Origin: Actinomycetes bacterium
Lineage (GTDB): Bacteria > Actinomycetota > Acidimicrobiia > Acidimicrobiales > RAAP-2
DNA length: 7,930 nucleotides
Direction: 5' to 3'
NCBI GenBank assembly: GCA_021841725.1
Contig: JAKCEC010000057.1
Location: 1-7,930, forward strand
This document shows positions 1-5,692 of this stretch, piece after piece. Under the pieces are notes generated by a model. It saw nothing but the letters and a program-made list of their open reading frames with translations, was not told the origin of the DNA and made no database searches. The number at the start of each line of letters is the position of its first letter. Position 1 is the first letter of the stretch. The translations under genes were made by a program, and so were the position numbers.

Positions 1-160
1 TTGCCACGGGAACTCGCGGCGCCTGCGGGCTCGGGGGCGCTCGGGCCAGCTTCGGACGGGGTCCCGTGGGGGGCGCGCGGGAGCCGTCGCGAACAATGTG
101 GGCCAGTCGTTCACGGGAGGACCGCGCTGCGTTGGTCGGCCGCCCTCGGCGGATATCGCC

Positions 161-186
161 TAAATTAGTGGGCAAACACTAAAGGA
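161..186 (+). promoter_or_regulatory. Candidate promoter, operator and ribosome binding site of the epimerase gene
   Basis: An AT-rich island stands out in very GC-rich DNA just before the epimerase gene. TAAATT (161-166) matches the bacterial -10 consensus at 4 of 6 positions, with no convincing -35 at the usual distance. It overlaps a perfect 6-bp inverted repeat, TTAGTG (165-170) and CACTAA (177-182), separated by 6 bases. AAAGGA (181-186) is a Shine-Dalgarno 7 bases before the ATG at 194. An inverted repeat over the end of the -10 box and the likely transcription start is where a repressor would bind, but a chance match or a small hairpin is possible. Positions 1-160 show no convincing gene. 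Confidence 0.35.
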
Positions 187-193
187 CGCACGC

Positions 194-1105
194 ATGAACC
201 CATCGGGCCAGCAGATTGAGATCACCTTGGGACATCAGGTCGCGGTCATCACGGAGGTGGGAGCGACCCTGCGCCACTACGAACACGACGGCGTCGCGGT
301 GCTCGAGGGATTTGGGGCGGAGGAACTCCCCGACGACTGTCGTAATCAAGTGTGCTTCCCGTGGGTAAACCGAGTGGCCACGGGGGAATGGAGCTTCGCG
401 GGACGAACCGCGCGGGTCGGAGCAGACAACGTTGTCCAGGCAACGATGAATCACGGCCTGGCCCGTTGGCGACCCTTCACGGTCGAAGAGGTGGGGCCGC
501 ATCACTGCACCATGTCGCTCGTGTTGCACCCGGTGCCCGACTACCCCTACCTCACGAGGTTCGCCGTCAGCTACGAATTGGGCGCGTGGGGCCTGCGGGT
601 GAGATCGACGGTGGAGAACCTCGACGACGTCGAGGTGCCCTTCTCCCTGGGCTTTCACCCCTACTTCGCGGTGACGACGCCGGGGCTAGAGGGGTCGTGG
701 CTGCAGATTCCGGCCCAGCGCTACGTCGAGGTGGACGAGCGACTGTTGCCCACGGGGGCGACCCCCGCGGTCGAGGCGACACCGCTGGACTTTCGTGAAT
801 CCCGAGTGGTCGACGGAAGCGTCCTCGACGTCACGTACACGGATCTGGTGCGTGACGCGTCGGGGATGTTCACGGCGACTCTGCGCGACGCGCACGGTTA
901 TGAGGTGCAGGTCAGTCAGGACGAGGCCTACCCCTACTTCCAGGCGTTCAGCGGTGACACCCTGTCGCCGGCGCGCCGGCGCACGGCCCTCGCGCTCGAA
1001 CCGATGACCGCCCCGGCGAACGCCCTGCGCACGGGGCGCGGTCGGATCGCGCTGGCGCCGGGCGCCACGTGGTCGGGTGTCTGGGGTGCGCGCCGCAGCG
1101 CCTGA
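194..1105 (+). CDS. Aldose 1-epimerase (mutarotase) family protein
   Basis: This 303-residue cytoplasmic protein is of the galactose mutarotase-like beta-sandwich fold, which interconverts alpha and beta anomers of aldoses. The expected landmarks occur in order: PWVNRVATGEW (57-66, with Asn59-Arg60), NHG (86-88), the FHPYF block with His155, PYFQAFSGD (247-255), and EPMTAPANALRTG starting at Glu269. In characterised GalM enzymes a His in the NHG-like motif and a second His bind or protonate the sugar, and a late Glu is the general base. His87, His155 and Glu269 fit these roles. The length is normal and the protein looks intact. The ATG at 194 is chosen because AAAGGA lies 7 bases upstream. 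It is transcribed alone and faces the VOC gene. No sugar kinase, transporter or Leloir gene is adjacent, so the substrate is open; a glucose-6-phosphate 1-epimerase-like role is an alternative. Confidence 0.87.
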   Translation: MNPSGQQIEITLGHQVAVITEVGATLRHYEHDGVAVLEGFGAEELPDDCRNQVCFPWVNRVATGEWSFAGRTARVGADNVVQATMNHGLARWRPFTVEEVGPHHCTMSLVLHPVPDYPYLTRFAVSYELGAWGLRVRSTVENLDDVEVPFSLGFHPYFAVTTPGLEGSWLQIPAQRYVEVDERLLPTGATPAVEATPLDFRESRVVDGSVLDVTYTDLVRDASGMFTATLRDAHGYEVQVSQDEAYPYFQAFSGDTLSPARRRTALALEPMTAPANALRTGRGRIALAPGATWSGVWGARRSA

Positions 1106-1110
1106 TTCCT

Positions 1111-1138
1111 CCCTCGCGTCGGGCTCGGCGCCGAGGGG
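1111..1138. terminator. Possible bidirectional hairpin between convergent genes
   Basis: The 33-bp gap between the epimerase stop (TGA 1103-1105) and the VOC stop (TAA on the minus strand, 1141-1139) contains the perfect 12-bp palindrome CTCGGCGCCGAG (1124-1135). An overlapping alternative pairing joins CCCTCG (1111-1116) with CGAGGG (1132-1137). No T-tract follows on either strand, so it is not a textbook intrinsic terminator. GC-only hairpins after stop codons are common in high-GC actinobacteria. The call rests mainly on position. Confidence 0.3.
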
Positions 1139-1501
1139 TTACTCGTGCGTCGAGTGGGGGTTGTAGATGAAACCGATGACGGTGCCCTGGGGCGAGATGA
1201 CCGAGCCGGTGACGATCCCGTCACCCACGTCGGTGGGCGCCTCGTGGATACCGGCCCCCGCCTCAATCGCCTCCTCGAACGCCGCCTGCATGTCGTCGAC
1301 CCCCCAATAGACCAGGGGGCCGTCCTCGGCGTCACCGTCGGGGAGGAGACCGAGTTCGTAATCGGCGACGTTGAATCCGACGTAGAAGGGCTCGTCGAAA
1401 TAGGGTGCGACGCCGAGCAACTCACTCCACCAGGCTTTGGCGGCGTCGAGGTCGGGCGACGGGTAGATGACGGTGCGAAGTCCCTGCAGGTTGAGTGCCA
1501 T
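1139..1501 (-). CDS. Small VOC (glyoxalase/bleomycin-resistance fold) family protein
   Basis: This encodes 120 residues, the usual size of a one-domain VOC protein with two beta-alpha-beta-beta-beta modules. Typical features are the N-terminal VIYPSPDLDAAKAWWSELLG segment (residues 11-30), a central YELGLLPDG stretch, VYWGVDDM, an AAFEEAIEAGA helix, and a C-terminal SPQGTVIGFIYNPH strand. The usual first metal-ligand His near the N-terminus is replaced by Tyr in IYPSPDL. The last strand has GFIYNP where metal-dependent members often carry Glu. A classical metal-dependent glyoxalase I activity is therefore unlikely, and the substrate is unknown. The ATG at 1501 is preferred over a GTG two codons upstream (1507), because AGGG sits 7 bases before the ATG and too close to the GTG. 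TAGGGT just upstream could instead be a -10 box giving a leaderless mRNA. It lies 138 bp downstream of the SDR gene on the same strand. Confidence 0.8.
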   Translation of the reverse strand: MALNLQGLRTVIYPSPDLDAAKAWWSELLGVAPYFDEPFYVGFNVADYELGLLPDGDAEDGPLVYWGVDDMQAAFEEAIEAGAGIHEAPTDVGDGIVTGSVISPQGTVIGFIYNPHSTHE

Positions 1502-1507
1502 GTTCAC

Positions 1508-1513
1508 ACCCTA
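1508..1513 (-). promoter_or_regulatory. TAGGGT element before the VOC start: -10 box or Shine-Dalgarno
   Basis: On the minus strand TAGGGT ends 6 bases before the ATG at 1501. TAnnnT boxes at this distance drive leaderless transcripts in actinobacteria, with transcription starting at or near the A of the ATG. The same bases contain AGGG at Shine-Dalgarno distance (7 bases), so the sequence alone cannot separate the two readings. No -35-like hexamer is visible 17 bases upstream. Confidence 0.3.
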
Positions 1514-1524
1514 GGAGCACGGCG

Positions 1525-1633
1525 GCCCGCGACGCGGGCATTCGGGCTCGCACTCGGCGCGGCGGTGGCGCGAGTGCGCGGGCGCACCGGGGGGCGACCC
1601 CGCGCGCGGCGGGCACCGCGCGACGGGGTGCCC
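1525..1633. repeat. Three successive inverted repeats in the SDR-VOC gap
   Basis: The 138-bp gap holds three hairpin-forming repeats. The first is GCCCGC/GCGGGC (1525-1530 and 1534-1539), with 6 bp and a 3-base loop. The second is GCACTC plus GCGC (1550-1555, 1557-1560) pairing with GCGC plus GAGTGC (1568-1571, 1572-1577), giving 10 bp with one bulged G at 1556 and a 7-base loop. The third is GGGCACC/GGTGCCC (1611-1617 and 1627-1633), with 7 bp and a 9-base loop. The third lies 6 bases past the SDR stop on the minus strand, where a terminator would sit, but no T-run follows. The others could terminate transcription, stabilise an mRNA end, or form a leader for VOC. Chance pairing is easy at this GC content. 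Confidence 0.35.
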
Positions 1634-1639
1634 CGGGGG

Positions 1640-2392
1640 TCATCGCGCGGTGTAGCCCCCGTCGATCAGGGCTTGGGACCCCGTGATGAAGGACGCGTCC
1701 TCCGAGAGGAGGAACGCCACGTACTTGGCCACCTCCTCGGCGGTGCCGAGTCGACCGATGGGGTGCAGCGCAATGAGTCCGTCGTACATCTCCTGGGGCG
1801 CGCCGGCCAACAGGGGCGTGTCGATGTAGCCCGGGTGCACTGAGTTGATCCGGATGCCCTGACTGGCGTAGCCCAACGCGGCGGCCCTCGTCATGCCGGT
1901 GATGCCGTGCTTGGCGGTCGTGTAGGGCAGCGCCGTGGCTTCGCCCACCAGTCCGAGGATGGAGGAGGTGTTCACAATCGCGCCCCCACCGGCCTTGAGC
2001 ATCTCGGGAATCTCGTAGAACATCCCGTAGAACACCGAGTGCAAGTTCACGTCCATGAGTTGGTGGTAGCCCTCGATGGTGATGTCGGTGATGAGACCCA
2101 GCGGACCACCGATACCGGCGTTGTTGAAGGCGAGGTGCAGGGCACCGAAGTGGCTCACGGCGGCCTGGACCGACGACTGGACGTCGGCGGCGACACCCAC
2201 GTTGCCCGCCACGGCGACCGCGCGGCCGCCCGCGGCCGCAATCTCGTCGGCCACGGCTTGCGCGGGCTCCACGTGGAGGTCGTTGACCACGACGTTGGCG
2301 CCGTGCGCACCCAGCTCCAGGGCCACCGCTTTACCGATGCCCGACGCGCCGCCGGTGACCAGGGCGGTCTTTCCTTCAAATTTTCTCGTCAT
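1640..2392 (-). CDS. Classical short-chain dehydrogenase/reductase (SDR)
   Basis: This is a complete 250-residue Rossmann-fold NAD(P)(H)-dependent oxidoreductase, the normal length for a classical SDR. Visible landmarks are the cofactor glycine motif TGGASGIG (13-20), Asp38 at the end of the second beta strand (which usually favours NAD(H) over NADPH), NNAG (90-93), Ser144 with Tyr157 and Lys161 (YTTAK, the SDR catalytic group), the PGYIDTP segment after the catalytic strand, and the C-terminal ITGSQALIDGG typical of the family. The Asp that commonly precedes Val in the adenine-contacting DV motif is Asn64 here (AGNVG). The ATG at 2392 is chosen because AAGGAG lies 8 bases upstream on the minus strand. 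An in-frame longer version lacks such a site and adds a non-family N-terminus. The substrate cannot be read from sequence; secondary alcohols, steroids or 3-hydroxyacyl compounds are all possible. Any link to the leucine genes across the divergent gap is speculative. Confidence 0.9.
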   Translation of the reverse strand: MTRKFEGKTALVTGGASGIGKAVALELGAHGANVVVNDLHVEPAQAVADEIAAAGGRAVAVAGNVGVAADVQSSVQAAVSHFGALHLAFNNAGIGGPLGLITDITIEGYHQLMDVNLHSVFYGMFYEIPEMLKAGGGAIVNTSSILGLVGEATALPYTTAKHGITGMTRAAALGYASQGIRINSVHPGYIDTPLLAGAPQEMYDGLIALHPIGRLGTAEEVAKYVAFLLSEDASFITGSQALIDGGYTAR

Positions 2393-2647
2393 GAGTGGCT
2401 CTCCTTCGTGAGCTCGACCTGCAGTGGCCGCGGCCACGCGACGTGGACCGCGAGGGTTCGACGTAATCGATGACGGACCTCGTCACCCCCGTCGACCGCA
2501 ATCGAGTCCCGGCGCCGGCGCGAGGCCACGAGTGCACGCGAGATCCCGTGGCGATGCCGCACCCTCGACGGCCTGTCGCGAAGAGTCGAACGCCCTCAAT
2601 CGTCGGGTCCCAACTGTGGAACCCACTCGAATCCTAGGGTGGCCCTG

Positions 2648-2752
2648 ATGCGAGGTACCCGGGACCATCGTCATAAGAGGCGCGAGGCACGAGACCGGTA
2701 CGCGACGTCGGTGCGCGCGCGGGGCACCACCGGCCCCGCGCGCATTCTCTAA
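2648..2752 (+). CDS. Doubtful 34-codon ORF with a start-proximal TAGGGT box
   Basis: This ATG-to-TAA frame encodes 34 residues rich in Arg and His (13 of 34) and matches no family I know. Its interest is positional. TAGGGT ends 7 bases before the ATG, which fits either a leaderless start or a weak AGGG ribosome site. Its TAA stop is the first half of the TAATAT box proposed as the scoA -10. It has no run of Leu, Val or Ile codons, so a classical leucine attenuator peptide is not supported. Arg-rich translations are also what random GC-rich DNA gives. It is listed as a possibility and not a confident gene. Confidence 0.15.
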   Translation: MRGTRDHRHKRREARDRYATSVRARGTTGPARIL

Positions 2753-2755
2753 TAT
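2750..2755 (+). promoter_or_regulatory. Candidate -10 box of the scoAB operon
   Basis: TAATAT stands in an otherwise GC-rich stretch and matches the TATAAT consensus at 4 of 6 positions, including the conserved first TA and final T. Transcription would start near 2762, leaving a leader of about 65 bases before the scoA ATG. The leader includes a small hairpin and the strong AGGAGGA ribosome site. No good -35 is visible around 2727-2732. A GTG at 2764, in frame with scoA, could in principle be used as a leaderless start. Confidence 0.4.
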
Positions 2756-2826
2756 CGACCCAGGTGGAATACGAAGGCCGCCCCGGGGTGCCGCCACCGA
2801 CGCCGGTGAGGCGAGGAGGAATTTCG

Positions 2827-3573
2827 ATGGACAAAGTGGTCGACAACGCGGAGCGAGCCCTGGCCGACGTGCGCGACGGCGCGTCGCTGTGCGTCGGAGG
2901 TTTTGGGCTCTGCGGCATACCGACCCTACTCATCAACGCACTCCTGGCCAGCGGTGTTGGTGAACTCGAGACGGTGAGCAACAATTGCGGCGTCGACGGG
3001 TGGGGGCTCGGCGTGCTTCTCGCGGCGCATCGCATCCGTCGCACCACCGGCTCCTACGTGGGTGAGAACAAGGAGTTCGAGCGTCAATTCCTCTCGGGGG
3101 AACTAGAGGTCGAGCTGGTCCCCCAGGGGACGCTCGCGGAGCGACTGCGTGCCGGGGGCGCGGGTATCCCCGCCTTTTACACGCCCGCGGGGGTCGGTAC
3201 CCAGGTCGCCGAGGGCGGACTGCCGTTGCGTTACGACGCGAACGGGGGGGTGGCACTGGCCTCGTCCGCCAAGGAGGTCCGCGACTTCGATGGTCGCGCC
3301 TACGTCCTCGAACGCGCCATCCGCACCGACTTCGCCCTGGTACACGCGCGTTACGGGGATCGCCACGGCAATCTGATCTACGAAGAGAGTGCCCAGAACT
3401 TCAACCCCCTGTGCGCCGGCGCCGGGCGCGTCACCGTGGCCGAGGTCGAGGAGTTGGTGGAACCCGGCGACCTCGACCCGCGCGAGGTGCACACACCCGG
3501 CATCTACGTGCAACGCGTCGTGCACGCCCCGGGCGTCGAGAAGCGTATCGAGAAGAGGACGGTGAGCGCATGA
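2827..3573 (+). CDS. scoA: 3-oxoacid CoA-transferase, subunit A (SCOT/AtoD family)
   Basis: This 248-residue alpha subunit belongs to a family I CoA-transferase, which with subunit B moves CoA from a donor acyl-CoA such as succinyl-CoA to a 3-oxoacid such as acetoacetate. The family signature GGFGLCGIP lies at residues 24-32. It is followed by SNNCG (51-55), a GENKEFE segment (79-85), the [22 protein letters not shown] block (98-119) and GVGTQVAEG (122-130). Length and ends are normal. The ATG at 2827 has AGGAGGA 6 bases upstream, the best ribosome site in the window. An in-frame GTG at 2764 would add 21 residues of non-family sequence. The stop overlaps the scoB start by 4 bp (ATGA), so the subunits are translationally coupled. 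Context suggests activation of the acetoacetate released by leucine breakdown. Itaconate or another dicarboxylate as acceptor is a second possibility. Confidence 0.93.
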   Translation: MDKVVDNAERALADVRDGASLCVGGFGLCGIPTLLINALLASGVGELETVSNNCGVDGWGLGVLLAAHRIRRTTGSYVGENKEFERQFLSGELEVELVPQGTLAERLRAGGAGIPAFYTPAGVGTQVAEGGLPLRYDANGGVALASSAKEVRDFDGRAYVLERAIRTDFALVHARYGDRHGNLIYEESAQNFNPLCAGAGRVTVAEVEELVEPGDLDPREVHTPGIYVQRVVHAPGVEKRIEKRTVSA

Positions 3574-4214
3574 GTGGACTGAGCCGCGAGGAGCTCGCCC
3601 GACGGGTGGCCCGCGAGTTGCGCGACGGTCAGTACGTGAACCTGGGCATCGGATTGCCCACCCTCGTACCGAACTTCGTGACGCCGGACAAGCACGTCGT
3701 CTTGCACGCCGAGAACGGCATTCTCGGCGTGGGTCCCTACCCCGGGGAGGACGACGTCGACCCCGACCTCATCAACGCCGGCAAGGAGACGGTCACCGTG
3801 CAGGCGGGGGCGTCGTTCTTCGACTCGGCGGCGTCCTTCGCGATGATCCGCGGCGGACACCTCGACGTCGCGATACTCGGCGCGATGCAGGTCTCGGTAC
3901 GCGGCGACTTGGCCAACTGGATGATCCCGGGCAAGATGATCAAGGGCATGGGGGGCGCCATGGACCTCGTGCACGGGGCCAAGCGCGTCATCGTGATGAT
4001 GGAGCACCGTTCCAAGGGCGGGGAGTTCAAGATTGTGAACGAGTGCAGTCTGCCCCTGACGGGACGGCGGTGCGTTCACCGGATCATCACCGACCTCGCG
4101 GTCATCGACGTCGAGGACGCCGGGCTGGTCCTGCGCGAGCTGGCCCCGGGCGTGAGTGTCGACGAAGTCCAGTCGAGTAGCGAACCGCCGCTCATCGTCG
4201 ATCTCGCGTCGTAG
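3570..4214 (+). CDS. scoB: 3-oxoacid CoA-transferase, subunit B (SCOT/AtoA family)
   Basis: This 214-residue beta subunit carries the catalytic glutamate of family I CoA-transferases. Glu48, in the [11 protein letters not shown] block (46-56), forms the covalent glutamyl-CoA intermediate in this family. The GIGLPT loop (26-31) and the later [10 protein letters not shown] and CSLPLTG segments also match. The protein is full length. Its ATG overlaps the scoA TGA (ATGA, 3570-3573), and a GGTGAG stretch just before the ATG may help re-initiation. It ends 19 bp from the end of the convergent citE-like gene, with a GC palindrome between. The acid substrate is not set by sequence alone; acetoacetate with succinyl-CoA is the default reading beside accD1. 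Confidence 0.93.
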   Translation: MSGLSREELARRVARELRDGQYVNLGIGLPTLVPNFVTPDKHVVLHAENGILGVGPYPGEDDVDPDLINAGKETVTVQAGASFFDSAASFAMIRGGHLDVAILGAMQVSVRGDLANWMIPGKMIKGMGGAMDLVHGAKRVIVMMEHRSKGGEFKIVNECSLPLTGRRCVHRIITDLAVIDVEDAGLVLRELAPGVSVDEVQSSSEPPLIVDLAS

Positions 4215-4229
4215 GCGCGCCGGCGCGCC
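4214..4229. terminator. 16-bp perfect palindrome between convergent scoB and citE-like genes
   Basis: GGCGCGCCGGCGCGCC begins on the last base of the scoB stop (TAG 4212-4214) and fills most of the 19-bp gap to the citE-like stop (TGA on the minus strand, 4236-4234). It folds as a 6-bp GGCGCG/CGCGCC stem with a CCGG loop on either strand. There is no T-tract, so a classical intrinsic terminator is not shown. Its placement exactly in the convergent gap favours a bidirectional terminator or a 3'-end stabilising hairpin. Confidence 0.4.
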
Positions 4230-4233
4230 GACC

Positions 4234-5049
4234 TCAGGTGAGCGCGGTGCGCTCGAGAATGTGGTGCGCCTGGGCCACGACGGGCCCGTCGACCATGCGC
4301 CCGTCGAGGCGGAAGACGCCGTCGCGGCCCGCGGCGGCCTCGAGGACGCGACGGGCCCAGTCGACTTGCGCCGGGGTCGGGAAATAGGCCGCGCGTACGA
4401 CGGCAATCTGCGTGGGGTGTACGCACGGCGTCCCCGTGAAACCCATCGCGGCGGCGTCGGTCGCCTCGCGACTCAGTCCCTCGAGGTTGGCGAAGTCCAG
4501 GTACGCCGCGTCCAGAGCGATCCGGTGATGGGACCGTGCAGCGATGAGAGTGCGCGCACGCGCGTAGCGCGCGACGTCGCGCAGCGAATCGTCGTCGTGG
4601 CGACTCGAGTAGCCGCCCAGGGCGGCCACCACGTCCTCGGACCCCCACATGACGCCCACGGTGTTCTCGCAGGCGGCGATCTCGTCGACCGCGGCGATCC
4701 CCTCGGGGGTCTCGCACAGTGCGACCACCGCGAAGTCCGCGAGGGACCGGACCTCGTCGGCACTGGCGGTCTTGGCCAGCATGACCGTGTCGAAAGCACT
4801 ACGCGATACCGCGTCGACGTCGGCTGCGTGGTCGATCGACCCCACCGGATTGACGCGCACGATGGTGCGTGCGGGGTCGAGGGTGGCCGCCAGGACGTGG
4901 CGTCGGGCCGCCTCGCGACGCTCGGACCCGACGCCGTCCTCGAGGTCCACGATGACCACGTCCGCCACCGCCGCGGCCTTGGCGAAACGCTCGGGGCGAT
5001 CGGCGGGACAGAAGAGATAGGCGGGGCCCGCCCCGCTCGCGACCCTCAC
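4234..5049 (-). CDS. citE: CitE-like HpcH/HpaI-family acyl-CoA lyase (Rv2498c type)
   Basis: This 271-residue TIM-barrel lyase belongs to the CitE/malyl-CoA lyase branch. Landmarks are [14 protein letters not shown] (12-25), VDLEDGV (34-40), the CoA-contacting VRVNP with Arg65, LCETPEGI with Glu113, [12 protein letters not shown] with Glu138-Asp139, and [13 protein letters not shown] (203-215). Arg, Glu and Asp at these places are the expected CoA and Mg2+ ligands of stand-alone CitE proteins. No CitD or CitF partner is present, so it is not part of a citrate lyase complex. The M. tuberculosis homologue Rv2498c is described as a beta-hydroxyacyl-CoA lyase acting in leucine and itaconate breakdown, and the neighbourhood here is the same. 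HMG-CoA and citramalyl-CoA are the likeliest substrates. The start is GTG at 5049, overlapping the stop of the upstream hydratase gene by 4 bp (GTGA), with no clear ribosome site, so translation is probably coupled. Confidence 0.88.
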   Translation of the reverse strand: MRVASGAGPAYLFCPADRPERFAKAAAVADVVIVDLEDGVGSERREAARRHVLAATLDPARTIVRVNPVGSIDHAADVDAVSRSAFDTVMLAKTASADEVRSLADFAVVALCETPEGIAAVDEIAACENTVGVMWGSEDVVAALGGYSSRHDDDSLRDVARYARARTLIAARSHHRIALDAAYLDFANLEGLSREATDAAAMGFTGTPCVHPTQIAVVRAAYFPTPAQVDWARRVLEAAAGRDGVFRLDGRMVDGPVVAQAHHILERTALT

Positions 5050-5534
5050 GACTGCGCGGGCCGACTGAGTACCAGCATCGCGCGCTGGCAGCGGGCCACG
5101 ACGACGCCGTCTTGATTGCGCGCGACGTGCTCCACCTCCACGACGCCCTCACCGGGGCGGCTCTGGGAGGGGCGCACCCCGAGGATGCTGGTCTCGGCGT
5201 AGAGGGTGTCGCCCACGAAAACGGGCGCCGGGAACGTGACGTCGCGAAAGCCCAGGTTGGCCACCAGCGTGCCCAGTGTTAACTGACCGATCGAGAGCCC
5301 CACGAGGGTGGAGAGCGTGAAGAGGGAGTTGACGAGGCGCTGTCCGAAGAACTGTTGCGCCGACCAGGCGGCGTCGAGGTGCAGGGGTTGGGGATTCATG
5401 GTGAGGGTTGAGAAGAAGATGTTGTCGGCCTCGCTCACCGTGCGCCCCGGCCGGTGCCGGTAGAGGTCGCCGACGTGGAATTCGTCGAGCCACAGGCCCC
5501 GCTGCTCGACGATCCGGCCTTCGTGCGTAGACAT
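5046..5534 (-). CDS. MaoC-type hot-dog acyl-CoA hydratase (Rv2499c type)
   Basis: This encodes a single hot-dog-fold protein of 162 residues. It has the MaoC hydratase layout: [20 protein letters not shown] (19-38), the active-site loop [10 protein letters not shown] (45-54), [13 protein letters not shown] (67-79), [20 protein letters not shown] (92-111) and a closing strand with CQRAML. In R-specific enoyl-CoA hydratases the loop carries an Asp and, five residues later, a His. Here the His is His52 but the Asp position is Asn47. A linked MaoC and CitE-like pair occurs in mycobacteria, where hydration feeds the lyase. Possible substrates are itaconyl-CoA, mesaconyl-CoA or 3-methylglutaconyl-CoA. 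The ATG at 5534 is preferred because GGGGAG precedes it by 6 bases; a GTG at 5552 would add six residues and remove that site. It is the first gene of a two-gene leftward operon with the lyase. Confidence 0.86.
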   Translation of the reverse strand: MSTHEGRIVEQRGLWLDEFHVGDLYRHRPGRTVSEADNIFFSTLTMNPQPLHLDAAWSAQQFFGQRLVNSLFTLSTLVGLSIGQLTLGTLVANLGFRDVTFPAPVFVGDTLYAETSILGVRPSQSRPGEGVVEVEHVARNQDGVVVARCQRAMLVLSRPAQS

Positions 5535-5607
5535 CGTCACTCCCCTCTTCACGACGACGGCTCGCGGTCGTCACGGCGTCGGACTCGTCGTCGTCGGTTC
5601 AGTGTCG

Positions 5608-5613
5608 ATAGTA
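5608..5613 (-). promoter_or_regulatory. Weak candidate -10 box of the maoC-citE operon
   Basis: Read on the minus strand, TACTAT matches the -10 consensus at 4 of 6 positions, including the first TA and final T. It would start transcription near 5601, about 67 bases before the hydratase ATG. No -35 hexamer is evident upstream. It is the best AT-rich candidate in the leftward half of the 192-bp divergent region. Confidence 0.25.
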
Positions 5614-5662
5614 GGGGCTCGCGGGGTGGCGCCCGATTCTCGTGCGACGACGCGCGCGGTCG

Positions 5663-5692
5663 CTGACGCGACGCGGCGAGTATCACTATCCT
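5663..5692 (+). promoter_or_regulatory. Candidate promoter of accD1-accA1
   Basis: CTGACG (5663-5668) and TATCCT (5687-5692), 18 bases apart, each match the sigma-70/SigA consensus hexamers at 4 of 6 positions. Transcription would start near 5699, leaving a leader of about 28 bases before the GTG at 5727, with GGGGAG (5718-5723) as the ribosome site. This is the most complete promoter-like pair in the window. Confidence 0.4.

Larger units (their letters stand above)
2393..2826. other. 434-bp divergent intergenic region between the SDR gene and scoA
   Basis: This gap should hold the promoters of the SDR gene (leftward) and scoAB (rightward). Seen in it are the SDR Shine-Dalgarno (2402-2407 on the minus strand), a perfect 14-bp palindrome GTGGCCGCGGCCAC (2424-2437) about 31 bases before the SDR start, a TAGGGT box (2635-2640), a short doubtful ORF (2648-2752), TAATAT (2750-2755), a small hairpin CACCG/CGGTG (2796-2809) in the scoA leader, and AGGAGGA (2814-2820). 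No clear -10 was found for the SDR. A 14-bp palindrome is expected about once in 8 kb of DNA this GC-rich, so it carries little weight alone. No tRNA or recognisable riboswitch was seen. Confidence 0.5.

Noticed and set aside
1..168. Plus-strand frame open from the window edge to TAG at 166-168, a possible gene tail
   Set aside because: The translation is Gly/Ala/Arg-rich without any motif, and other frames are also open nearly as far, so coding cannot be supported.
1145..1843. 232-codon plus-strand frame across VOC and the end of the SDR gene
   Set aside because: Both overlapped genes on the other strand show clear family motifs; this frame shows none.
2455..2640. TTCGA/TCGAA pieces resembling tRNA T-loops
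   Set aside because: The flanking 5-base arms do not pair and no acceptor, D or anticodon arm fits on either strand.
2424..2648. 74-codon frame upstream of scoA
   Set aside because: Pro/Arg-rich translation with no ribosome site and no motif; it looks like GC-rich noncoding DNA.
2764..2826. Longer scoA from the in-frame GTG at 2764, possibly leaderless from TAATAT
   Set aside because: The added 21 residues are not family-like, and AGGAGGA 6 bases before the ATG at 2827 is far stronger evidence.
3504..4406. 300-codon open frame on the minus strand across scoB
   Set aside because: It lies opposite the well-supported scoB and citE-like frames, has low-complexity His/Asp/Val-rich composition and no family motif. 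It is an antisense shadow caused by high GC.
4234..5049. Citrate lyase beta subunit of a CitDEF complex
   Set aside because: No CitD or CitF gene is adjacent, and the MaoC/ScoAB/AccD1 setting matches stand-alone CitE-like lyases.
5586..5597. Short TCG trinucleotide run as a repeat element
   Set aside because: Only a few units long and common in GC-rich spacers; no sign of a tandem repeat locus or CRISPR.
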